The notes under the pieces: generated by a model
Databases searched by the model: none
Seen by the model: only the letters and a program-made list of their open reading frames with translations
What the model was told of the DNA's origin: nothing
Assembly: GCA_027943245.1 (NCBI GenBank)
Contig: JANDJZ010000128.1
Coordinates: 1-64,000 of the forward strand
Direction of reading: 5' to 3'
DNA: 64,000 nt
From: Acanthamoeba sp. SK_2022b
Taxonomy: Eukaryota; Discosea; Longamoebia; Acanthamoebidae
Position numbers and translations under genes: made by a program
Shown: positions 10,201-19,843 of the stretch, in pieces
Layout: every line of letters starts with the position of its first letter
Position numbering within the stretch: position 1 is the stretch's first letter

Positions 10201-11999
10201 TCAGCTGCTGGGGATCGCCTTCCTCTTCGTCGTCTGTTATCGCGGCGGCTGCTGCTGCGGAGTTGATCTCCTCGGGGGACAGCTCATTGGCTGCGGCCGC
10301 AACTTCGCTGACACAACCTGGCGGCGGCTGCACGTCCTCGCCGCCGGAGAAGATCGCGGCACCGTCACGCAATGCCTCCTTAGACAGGAATGGGTGCTGC
10401 ATGACATCATACAACAATCCCCATGATTGGAATGGTAAGTCGGGGCGGCAAGCACGTCCCTTACAAACGAGCTGAGGCAGAGGGAACTTACTTCGAGAAG
10501 GTCCACAGGACCCGGTCGGGCCTTCGCGTCCTTGACGAGGCACGCGCTCAAAAAGTTTCTGAGGCCAGGGAGGTCAATGCTTATGCTCACGCCAGGCCAA
10601 GGAGCGGATCACGTACCTGAGGTTAGATGACCAGGCAGATGGGTTGTGGAAATGGGGCGGGTTATCGCTCACAATTTGGAAGACGGCCTTCCGACGAGAC
10701 ACACGCACACAGACACGCACCACATGGAACAGCGTCAAACTCTTCCTTTGAAACGAAGAGGGTAAAAGCGCCGCAGGCATACCGTCAGAGGATTCTGTTC
10801 GAAAAATGGGTGGTCGACCTCAGTCATCTCGAGAATGGTGACACCCAGCGACCAGATGTCCGTCTAGCATAGTTTCTGACACGGTCAGCAATAGCACAGG
10901 TCATCCTTCGACATTCAACGCCGACAGGAGCTAACCTTGTATGAATAACCTTCGCCGAGGATGAGCTCAGGCGACATCCAGAACGGGCTCCCGATCTGCG
11001 TCCGCCGTCGGGTTTCGTCAGCGTCGAGGAAGGCGCTGATACCGAAATCGGCCAGCTTGACCTGGCCCTTTTTGTTGAGCAATATGTTGCCCGCCTACAG
11101 CACCGAGAGTCAGACACAACAACAACGAAGACGACGGTGAGGGTTGTGGCAAGCGAAGCAAGTGCAAGAGAGTGTGTGAGTTGCCTTGATGTCCCGGTGG
11201 ATGAGATTAAGGGAGTGGAGATACTGAAGGCCGCGCAGGACCTGGGCGATGATCATTTGGATCTGATACTCGTTGAAGCCCCTCTTGCGAATCGTGAGCA
11301 GATCGCCCAGCGAACCCGCATCAAAGTACTCCATGGCGATCTAATTTGCAAAGGGGAAAGTTCTTCAAGTAAGCGCCAGCCATCGGCCACACGCGCGGCT
11401 GCGCAATGCGACCAAAGTGAACTCGACGTACCCAGAGATCTCCATTCTTGAGATAGCTGTTGTAGAATTCTATACAATAGGGAGAGTTGAGCTCCTTCAG
11501 GATCTTGATCTCCCGGCAGCTAGACGCGAAGTTGTCCGATTGTAGGATTGAAGGCTGGCGATAACGAGGTCAACTCCAACTAAGCTACATGTATACGCGG
11601 ATCGCAGGCTGAAGTGGACAACGCACCAGCTTCTTGACTGCGGCGAGAGAGCCATTCAACCGATTGATCGCTTTATACACCACGCCGTGAGAACTGAGGT
11701 AGATAGATCAGCACCCAGTGTGCGGACACTCTCATAGCGATGACAAAGAGCGAAGGCGAAGGAAGAACGAAAACGAAAAAAGCGCGCTAGAGATGAAAGC
11801 GTTCTCGTTTTCACCATAACGCCTGAGAAAACGTCGGGGCGGGGGAAGATAAGGGCAACAAAGAAGCGAGGGAGGCGTACCCTTTGCCCAAAATCTCAGT
11901 CAATTCGTACAGAAGCTCGGGATCTTCGCTGGATACGAATTCGCTCAGGATTCGCGCATTCTCTTCCTCCTGCTCCTTGGTGCTCTTGCCTTTCCTCAT
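7269..11999 (-). CDS. Ste20-like kinase fused to RA and RasGAP domains
   Basis: One long minus-strand gene of roughly 20 exons. The kinase domain (about 11940-10500) has EILGKG, the exons AAVKKL, IHRDIKAGN, LADFGIS and GSPFWMSPELI, and IWSLGVTILEM: all the key catalytic parts, closest to Ste20/MST-type kinases. A charged linker (about 10420-10080) leads through a clean splice at PKNG-AIISADE into a Ras-association-like domain (about 10005-9620; VRVYLQDRSYKSVRVT). Then follows a RasGAP domain (about 9170-8240) with NNLFVEGSMTARLV, FLFVKFICPALVSP and YMAPLNEF. The splice after EAIL runs in frame into a Ser/Pro-rich tail ending SRESYLSK. ATG 11999 is the first in-frame ATG found; an upstream coding exon is possible. 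Expected role: Ras-linked signalling with phosphorylation and GTP hydrolysis in one protein. The family assignments are firm; the single-gene model rests on phase-compatible splices. Confidence 0.8.
8025..8042. repeat. (GA)n microsatellite in RasGAP-gene intron
   Basis: Nine GA units; sense strand of the host gene is (CT)n, upstream of the acceptor near 7960. Confidence 0.85.
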
Positions 12000-12422
12000 C
12001 TCCTCTTCTCCTCTCTTCGTTCCGTTGTTGTCCTTCTTCCGCAGATTTGATCTTTCGAAGAAGCGACGTCGTTCTTTCGATTCCAAGATGATGGTGTTCC
12101 TCACCTCAGTTTGCGGAGGACTCGTTGACCACTGAGAGGACTAGCAGGAGGTAGGCTACCAAGAAAATCAACGAGTAGAACATTCACGCAGGCCTGAAAG
12201 ATCTTGCGCACTGCGCGGAGGCAAACCGGTTGGTATTTTATTTTATTTTATTTTGATATTTTGTTTGGATTATTGGGACACTTTGTGCCTGCCTCCCGTA
12301 TCTGCTTGAACAACTTGCATTGGTCCTTCGTGCACGGAGCTCACATTTGATGGCCTCCTTCTCCAGTTCCGGTGAGGCAGAAAGAGAGAGTTATCCAACA
12401 AGCGGGGAGAGTGAGGTGAGGT
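12000..12422. other. Upstream region of kinase-RasGAP gene
   Basis: This stretch separates the ATP23 stop from the first ATG of the kinase gene. An open, Arg/Lys/Glu-rich frame continues from the kinase exon to an acceptor-like TCTCAG near 12135, so a further 5' exon may exist. An AT-rich TTTTATTTTA repeat lies at about 12235-12275. Confidence 0.5.
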
Positions 12423-13353
12423 CTAGTTGGGCACTTGCCCAAAGGGTTCATGATCCGCGTAACATCGATCCCACGCCTTGTTCACTGCCCACTCTGCTTC
12501 CTGGCTGGGACAGTTGGGATTCTTGATCACCGAGAGCAATGCTCGCCGTCTCACGCAGGCCTGCATAAAAGGGGCTTGCGAATCAAAGCGTGCGCTTGAC
12601 AGCCCAACAGCTGTGAGGCCGTCGGTATACCTGGTGTTGCGCACGAATATTGAAGTGCCCGCGCGCGAGCTCTGCCTTGAACGAGCAATCACCACTCAGA
12701 TTGGCTGCTCGGATCTTTACAGTCGTATGTAAGGTGTCAGCGCGATACTGGAGCAAGACCTAGTGAAGGAGTGAGCACTAACCTCGCTGCAGGCGTGATG
12801 GACGCAGTTGGACCAATCAACATCGGCGCGACAGTCATCGAACGCATGCACGCCTTCGTGCAGCATAGTGTCCCGTACCATCTCCTTCTCTTCGAGATTG
12901 TTCTCACAAATCACCACCTAAGAGACGACACAAAGGCCATACCGTCAGATACCAAGTAGCACGACGTGACGTCGGCAACTTCATCAGAGGAGATGGCGAG
13001 GGAGGGTCGTACGCCTTCATCAGGATCCCAGTAGCCGCCGTGGTCGTTGCCTTCACACTGCCTGCAGTGGAAAAAATTCTTATAGAAGACGCGACAACCA
13101 CGGTCTTCCATGCCCGCCATGAGGTGTTGCATTACTCGATCTGTGTGCCATGAAATGACGGAACAAAGCATATCAATTAAAAAAGCAGCAGGGAGTGATT
13201 AAATCACTTTGCTGACGAAATGTGCGTGACGTGCCCTGGATCAGAATGTCGCGGACTGTGGTTTGGCACTTGGTGTGCTGCCGCTCTATAAGTTCCTCCG
13301 CAACAAGTCGGCGACTGAGCTCTTCGTCGCTCACCTCCTTCGCCTCTGCCATC
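12423..13353 (-). CDS. ATP23: Mitochondrial metalloprotease ATP23 (peptidase M76)
   Basis: Zinc metalloprotease of the mitochondrial intermembrane space; in yeast it processes ATP synthase subunit 6 and aids its assembly. The zinc motif HEGVH lies in TMLHEGVHAFDDCRADVDW at about 12880-12815, as in the family. The preceding exon has two Cys pairs, FFHCRQCEGNDHGGYWDPD. The C-terminal exons read AACVRRRALLSVIKNP-type sequence and end AWDRCYADHEPFGQVPN, matching the conserved C-terminal Cys/Asp/Pro-Phe feature. The start at ATG 13353 gives MAEAKEVSDEELSRR. There is no obvious long targeting peptide, as is usual for this family. About five exons. It is divergent from RMC1, with 167 bases between the start codons. 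The border after DILIQ is uncertain and may be a GC-AG splice. Confidence 0.9.
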
Positions 13354-13405
13354 GTCTGCGTGCTTCTTCTTGAAACGAGAGGCCATCCCTCCGCCACAAA
13401 AGAAG

Positions 13406-13414
13406 GGCGGGAAA
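13406..13414. promoter_or_regulatory. E2F-like site between ATP23 and RMC1
   Basis: GGCGGGAAA (reverse complement TTTCCCGCC) matches the classic E2F core. It lies in the 167-base divergent promoter. Function is inferred only from the motif. Confidence 0.35.
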
Positions 13415-13520
13415 TTCAAATTTTCCTCTCTGCGCTGGTCGCATGTGACGGGTTTTGCCCGACAGTGCGAAGAGAAAGAGAGGTGTCGCGGAGAGCAAGC
13501 GTGGCGGCTGGGCGTATCTG

Positions 13521-16500
13521 ATGCAGGAGAAGGAGGCTGGATCCGAATTAGCTGAAGATGGGAGCGCCATGCCACATTCGAGCAGTCATCAGATCAAATC
13601 TCGAAGAGATCAGACCTTATCGGCTGACGGTGAAATCGAGTCCAACACAGACGTTGGCGATGTTCAACATCATGTAGAGCTACGACCACAAGCGTCGTGG
13701 ACCTTCTCGTCTGCTAAGGTGGATCTGAAGAAATCCAAGTCATCTTCACACGAGGGGCAGGTCTTCATGGATGAGGCCAAGCGATTTATTCTCTTCTACT
13801 CCGAATCAGCCATCACCATTAAAGACCTGGACAACAACACTCAAGAGACCTACCAGTGCGTACACCTTCTATTTTATTGAGAGTTATTATTTCTTTTATA
13901 TTATTATATTTAATTTTTTGATATTAAATATATCGCCACGACAAAGGCTTGGGTTGCCCGATGGAGAGCGCTTGTTCTGGGCCGAGGTGTCTGCGGACCT
14001 CAAGTACCTGCTCGTGCGCGCCATGTCACGCCCACAGTGGATCGTACCGTCCCTTCCCACCACAACACTGGGGTTAAATTTGCTTTTTGCGTGTGCGGGA
14101 CTGACTTTGCTCACAATTCGCCATGTCGTGCAACTTCACCAGAAAATCTACAGCCTCGAGGCAGGCAAGGCTCAGGAGCGCTTCCTTGTACAGGGTGGCA
14201 AGTATGCTGCTCTTTCTCTTCATAGTCCACTTCTCCAGACTCTTTGGTTGACCGAAAGCACGTCGTCGTGTGCAGGCGTGCTGGTTCGATCGAGCGGGTG
14301 CATTGGACGGAGCCCGGCAATCTCTTCATCGTATCGCCCGGCGGCATCGAGTTCTATCAGATTCCCAACCGGGACTCCCTGTCGCTGATGGAGAAGGCAC
14401 ATCATGTCCGCGACTCCACTCTCTACTTGTGTGCTCTAAACGTCTCTCTCTCTCTCTCTCTCTCTGCTTTGCTTTGCAGTGGACTTTGCGTGATACGGAC
14501 CTGCGCCTGCTCAAAGAGTTCAAGATGCCAGTGCCCTTCTCCAAATATTACGTACGCCAGCCGTGCCTTTGAATCGAGCGTGCGCGTGCCTGACGCTGTG
14601 TGACCGGCCGCATCTGCGTTTCTAGGCTTCGACTCGTGTGTTGATGGCCTACACGGGCGTCAAAGGCGGCAAGGCCAAGCTGGAAGGCTTCTTCTTTAAA
14701 CAGGACTTTGTCACGAAGCTGCCCAAGCTCGAAATCGACCTCCCCAGCGATACCGTGCTCACAGCTGACCACGTCTGCCTTTGTCGACTGTACGCTCCTC
14801 GCTCTCTCACTCGCTTCCGTCTATCGCTCTCACGATGAGGAATTCTCACGTCTCTCCGCTTGGAACCAACAGATACGAGCGACTATTCTGTGCACATATC
14901 GAAGAAACTCAAATCACACTGTACCAGATCACCAAGACATCTGTTGTCAAGGTATTTCGTCTTCCTTGGTTTACATTGGGGTGGGGCACCTGTTCGCTTC
15001 ATACAACCACTAACACAAAGACACACAAACAGAAAGTCACACTGTCGCTCCAAGGACGACGACTTCCACATAGACTGCGCATTCAGAGCGTGGACAACCT
15101 GTTGGCCGTCCACAACACCGACGCCAAGACGACCACCCTGTACGACATACGCTACGTCCAATCCGCCGATGAAACCGCCCTGCAGCCCCTCGCTGAAGGA
15201 CTCAGCATCGCCCCTTTTTCCTACGCCGACCGAACTGTCTCCCTATGTACGCCTCCCCCCGATTTAGCTCCAGGTCGTCCACGAGTCGCGGCTCGTCGTT
15301 GGTTAGCTGACATCGTCCCCCGCACTTTGCGTGCATCTGTGTGTGCAGACCAGGAGCGATGGCACTACTTGCAGCCGAACTATGTGCTGGACCAGGACGA
15401 GGAGAAACTGTACGAGCTCGGCCTCGAACTGCCGCACCTGGTCGGCGCCTTCTCGGAACGGGAGCGGCTCGTGCAGTTCCTGCTCCGTAGAACTCAGAGC
15501 CGCACCCTCACCCTCGACATCGTCCGCCAGTCCCTCCAGCAGGTAGACCCGCTCTCCACCCCCCTCGTGCGGGAGGACTGGCTGTGCATCGTTCGCTTTG
15601 CGCACACAAGGCTTTGACCGGTGTCTGCGCGCTCCAGGGCGCCCCTCTATCGGTCATATCCAAAATTTTCGACGCCATCAACGTTGCTTTCGACATTCCG
15701 CCGCCGTCCAACGACAAGACCACGTGAGCCTCCCCCCACTTCACACCCTTCTCCACTAATGGAGTGAGCTCGCACCTGACGCCCGCACGTGTGTATTGTG
15801 TTAACTCAAGAAATCGGCCAATGGCGAGCTCGGTGCCAATCACGCGAACCATGACGGTGTCCCCTGCCGGCAAGGCCTCGCTGCCGCCGGTCTCAGTGAT
15901 CCCCTCGGGGCTGTCGCTTGTCCAGAACGCCTCGTCCTCGGCCTCCTCCTCACCAATCTCCTTCCACAGAAGCGACGACTCGACAAGAGGCGAGATGTCG
16001 ACATTTGCCTCCTCGTCCCCCCTCACCTTCGGGCCTGGCTCTCCCTCGACGTTATGGAGCCCAGGCGTCGCGTCGTCCACCGCGTCGCTCTATTCTTCGT
16101 CTCCCTACTCCTCCTCTTTCTCTGCTTCGCCCTTGTTCGTCTCCTCGTCATCGTCATCCGCTGGCCCCGCGCAGTCGCCCTTCCCGCTGGCCGATACGTC
16201 GCAGCCGTTCTCCGCGTGGGACATCAAGATCGAAGAGGAGAAGCGTGCGCGAGGCGGCCAGCTCCTGCTTCTGGACCAGAACGACCTCTACAACCACGTC
16301 TTCATGCCCCTCGACGACAACAAGGTTTTTTTCCAGCAAAATTTTAATTAATTACTAAATAGTTATTTATTATTTTATTAAATAGTTTGGCTTACTCACG
16401 TGCTACGAGCAGCTCTTGGAGTCGAAGTACTTCATTTCAGTGCTCACCGAATACGTCCGTAGCCTGAGCTTCTACAAGCAGAACGTGGAGCACTTCATCT

Positions 16501-16995
16501 GCAAGCTGATCATCGAACACCTCATCACCAGTAACAGGTCAACCAGCCCTCCGCTTTTTCCCTCCTCTGACCCACAGCCAGTCGACCTCACCCATGTGGG
16601 TGAACAGGTATTACCAGCTGCACCAGTTCCTCCAGTACCATGTGATCGGTGACAGCGTGCATGTGGCCTGTCAGCTGCTCTCAGTGGTACGCCGCTTGCT
16701 GTTGCCGAACAATGCATTCCCTTGCCTCTCTTCCGAGTGGTGGCTGACAATCTTCTTTTATCCTTTCTCTGTTATTTTCCAGGAAAAGAACTACCCGCCC
16801 GCCTACCAGCTCGCGCTGGACATGCTCAAGCGGCTGTCCGCGACGCGCAAGGGGGTGAAGGACCAGATCGTGGAGGTCCTCCTCACCAGCAACCAGCTCC
16901 TGCCCGCCCTCCGTTTCATCCGAAACACAGATGTCAGCGTCATGCGTACGTCATGTGCCACGCTCGGTCGCCCATCAGCTCGAGTCGTTTCTCCG

Positions 16996-17056
<61 letters not shown>

Positions 17057-17433
17057 CCGAGCGGTTTCTGGAGGTGGCGCTTGGGCAAGACGAGAACCTG
17101 TTCTATACGGTGTACAAGTTCTTCGAAAAGCGGGGCGAGATCAACCAGGAGTGCGCGCCCTACATCCAGGCCTTCTGCAAGATGTTTCCTGGCGGCGGCC
17201 CCGACGGCGCGTTGTGGGAGATTCCGCCGGGGCTCGAGCACCACTCTGTGTCCGCCGCCGCTGCGGCGCCGTCGTCGGCCTCGCTGCTCTTCTCCGCCGA
17301 ACTGTCCTCAAACGCGTCGCCCTACGCTTCGCCGGCTCCTTCGCCCTTCTCTACGCCCCTCGTGACGCCCAAGAAGAAGCGCGGCAATACCGGCGGTGGC
17401 GACAGTCAGGCTCGGTCCACCTTGGCCTTTTGA
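13521..17433 (+). CDS. RMC1: Regulator of Mon1-Ccz1 complex (RMC1/C18orf8, Mic1 domain)
   Basis: Subunit of the Mon1-Ccz1 Rab7 exchange factor that drives late endosome and autophagosome maturation. The N-terminal half is a beta-propeller: GIEFYQIPNR, VLMAYTGVKGGKAKLEGFF, LPKLEIDLP and QSVDNLLAVHNTDAKTTTL align with the human protein. The C-terminal Mic1 region has YLQPNYVLDQDEEKLYELG, LLDQNDLYNHVFMPL, QLHQFLQYHVIGDSVHVAC and PPAYQLALDMLKRLSATR, all close to human. The tail is Ser/Ala/Pro-rich and ends SQARSTLAF. There are many exons; introns include AT-rich ones at about 13866-13930 and 16323-16390 and an AC repeat that runs into its acceptor. ATG 13521 and the in-frame ATG 13569 are both possible starts; I give the longer. 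Confidence 0.9.
14443..14465. repeat. (CT)n microsatellite in RMC1 intron
   Basis: A CT tract about 15 bases upstream of the TTTGCAG acceptor, again pyrimidine on the sense strand. Confidence 0.9.
16998..17055. repeat. (AC)n microsatellite at RMC1 3' splice site
   Basis: About 29 AC units end directly in ACACAG, which is used as the acceptor before the exon beginning in the ERFLEVALG frame. Confidence 0.95.
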
Positions 17434-17563
17434 CGACATGCGAGAGCGTGCCAGCCATCCGTCCGTAAAACAGCCTGATCCGTCGGTAAACGGTGACGAC
17501 GAAGATATAAATAAAATAAAATAAAAAATATTGTTAAACGTCGCTGCTGTGACGGCCTGGCCG

Positions 17564-19385
17564 CTAAGAAAAGCGCGTTTGGGAGTAGGGCGTGGGGTCG
17601 ACGTCTGTGGGCGTGTCGGCAACGAGGGCGGATGCAAGCTTGCCGGATCCGCAGGCTAGTGTCCAGCCCATGCTCCCGTGCCCCGAGTTGACGAACACGT
17701 TCTCCATGCGCCCCACGGGCCCGATGATCGGCAGCGAGTCCCTGTTTGCGTTGAAGACATTCGACGTGAGATGGAAGGGAGGGTTTAGGTCGGGGAGGGG
17801 AGGGGAGAGTACGGGGTCATGGGTCGGAGGCACGCCCAGAGGGAGGCCTCACGAGTGGCCGAGCCGTGGAGGCGAGGGAAGAGCTGCCCTACGACGGCGG
17901 TAAGGTTGGCAACTCCTTCCTTGGCCGGGTCCACGCTCTGGTCGTAGCCGCACAGCTCGCCCATGCCCACCACGCGCAGGCGATCACCCAGGCTGCCCCC
18001 GAACCGGGCAATGTAGGTCTTGGACTCTATGTCGGCGATGTTGAGCGTTGGTGCGGCGTCGCACGACTCTCCCGACCGCGGCGACGTGTCGGGATGCAGC
18101 GTGAGGCTGTAGCCCTTAACGGGGAAGATCGGTAGCCAGACGTCGAGCGAACGGCGAAGCAGGAGAGGCGTGTAGCTGCCCAGACAGACCACCACGCGGT
18201 CTACCTCGATCTCGCGTCCCTCGTCCGTGAGAAGGCTGCGCACGCGGCGCGGGTTGGCCGGATCGCGCACCAGGAGCGACACGCCGGTGTCGAAGAGGAA
18301 CATGACGCCGTACTTGGCTCGACAGACATCGGCCAGCCGTGCGGTGAACATGTTGCAGTCGCCGCTCTCGTTATCCTCCCACCAAACCCCGCCGGCGATC
18401 TGGGCACGGCTCTCCCGCAGCGCGGGCTCGCGGGCTCGGCACTGCTCCGCGTCCCACACGGCCCAGGGCTTGACCTGCGCGCCAAACGTGTGCCGCAGCA
18501 TCTCGATCTCCTGCTTGGCCTCCTCGAACTTGTCGTCGCTCCGGTAGAGGTGGAGTATGCCCGCCGGCGAGCCCCTGTCGTACTCCAGGGACTCCTCCTC
18601 CCTAAAGCAGGGCACTGAGCGTATGAACACGGGAGCGTAACGCCAACAAGGATCTCCGTAGAGAGATCGGAAGGGAGAGGGGGGGCTGACCTGATTTGCT
18701 TGAGGCACTGCTGGCTGGAGAGGGCCAGATGCAGGATGCCGCTGCCGCTGTGCAGGGCAGCCTCGTCGCTGCTGCGTCGCAGCAGCAGCCAGAGCGACCA
18801 CGCGACCAGAGGGTCGAACAGCGCCTGGAGCCGGACCAGATAATACGGGGGCGGCCGGTCGTCTTTCTGCCCGAGAGCAGACAGCACGCGGTGCCGCATG
18901 CGCAGTAACTGCTGGGCCAGCACTCGTCGCGGCAGCGTCCCGTCGGTCATGGGCATGAAGTCGCTGACGCAGTTCTGTCCGCCGTTGGCAAAGGAGGTCT
19001 CCATGGCCGGCCCGGGCTGGCGTTCGATGACCACCACCTCGTAGAGACCGGTGCGCGCCAGATAGTAAGCCGTGGCCATCCCCACCACACCCGCCCCGAG
19101 CACCGCCACGCGCTCCTTCCTCCCATCTCGCCGTGACTCCCCGCCGCGGCTCGCCACGTCGTCCCTCTCCACGGCCGGCAGGCCCTGAGGGCCATCTCCA
19201 CAGCTCCCGGAGAATCGTAGAAGACCGGGCCCGTTGGCCGCGGTCGCGCTGGCGAGGCGTTGGTGCGCCGCCACCGGGCCACGGTCCCCGCTGCCGTCGA
19301 AGGAGTAGAGGGCCATGGCTGCGAGGCCCCCGACGAGGGCGCCCACCAGGCCCCCACCAGCGACCAGCTGGTTTGACGTCACCAT
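17564..19385 (-). CDS. DadA-like FAD-dependent D-amino-acid dehydrogenase, membrane-anchored
   Basis: FAD flavoenzyme of the DAO/DadA family, which oxidises D-amino acids to keto acids. The N terminus has a hydrophobic segment (about residues 8-28, [20 protein letters not shown]), then a linker of about 70 residues. Next comes the dinucleotide-binding start [19 protein letters not shown], with the GxGxxG fingerprint. Later parts read [19 protein letters not shown] and [10 protein letters not shown]. The splice [15 protein letters not shown] and [18 protein letters not shown] reproduce the family's C-terminal signature. About four exons, stop at 17564. The N-terminal anchor suggests a membrane-bound enzyme, possibly mitochondrial. 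The substrate is not deducible beyond the family. Its 3' end faces that of RMC1, 130 bases away. Confidence 0.88.
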
Positions 19386-19843
19386 GGTGGGTCCGGCGTC
19401 GTGCCTGGTGCGCTTCGTTTGAAAGCTTCGGCGAGCCTGAGGCTGGCGCACATGAAGTGAAGGAAGAAGAGGGGCGGCCTCCCTCGCAGTGCCGGGCCGA
19501 CAGAGGATGTGCAGAGGTGCGATACCGGAGTTACCTGGGCCCAGGTAGGGGGCAGTGCCCCCACGCCAGCGAGGCTGAATCACAAGACCAGTCTTGCCTT
19601 GTCCCTCAATCCCCCGCCACGCTCGCATGCTGCGCCTCCCTGTTCTGTTTGGTTTGCAAACGTTCAATTCCAGGAAAGGAAAAAGAAAACGAAAAAGAAA
19701 ATAGCTTTTATAAAACAAAAAATACAAAACCGCGGTTGTGCGTAAACTAACAGGGGCGCCTCGCGCGTGAAGCATTCGACCGATATCGGTTGGATCGCCA
19801 GACCGCCGTGGCATGGTCTAGTGTGGTGCAGTGAGGTATTTCC
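19386..19843. other. Intergenic region, PAS gene 3' flank / DadA promoter
   Basis: Both flanking genes are on the minus strand. An A/T-rich patch at about 19675-19735 contains TTTTATAAAA, which could be a distant TATA element for the DadA-like gene if its leader is spliced. No gene is recognised. Confidence 0.45.

Noticed and set aside
18201..19814. 537-codon open frame on the minus strand
   Set aside because: Its middle is the DadA-like exon, but the part upstream of ATG 19385 is leader, and the part after about 18690 is the wrong frame for the second exon.
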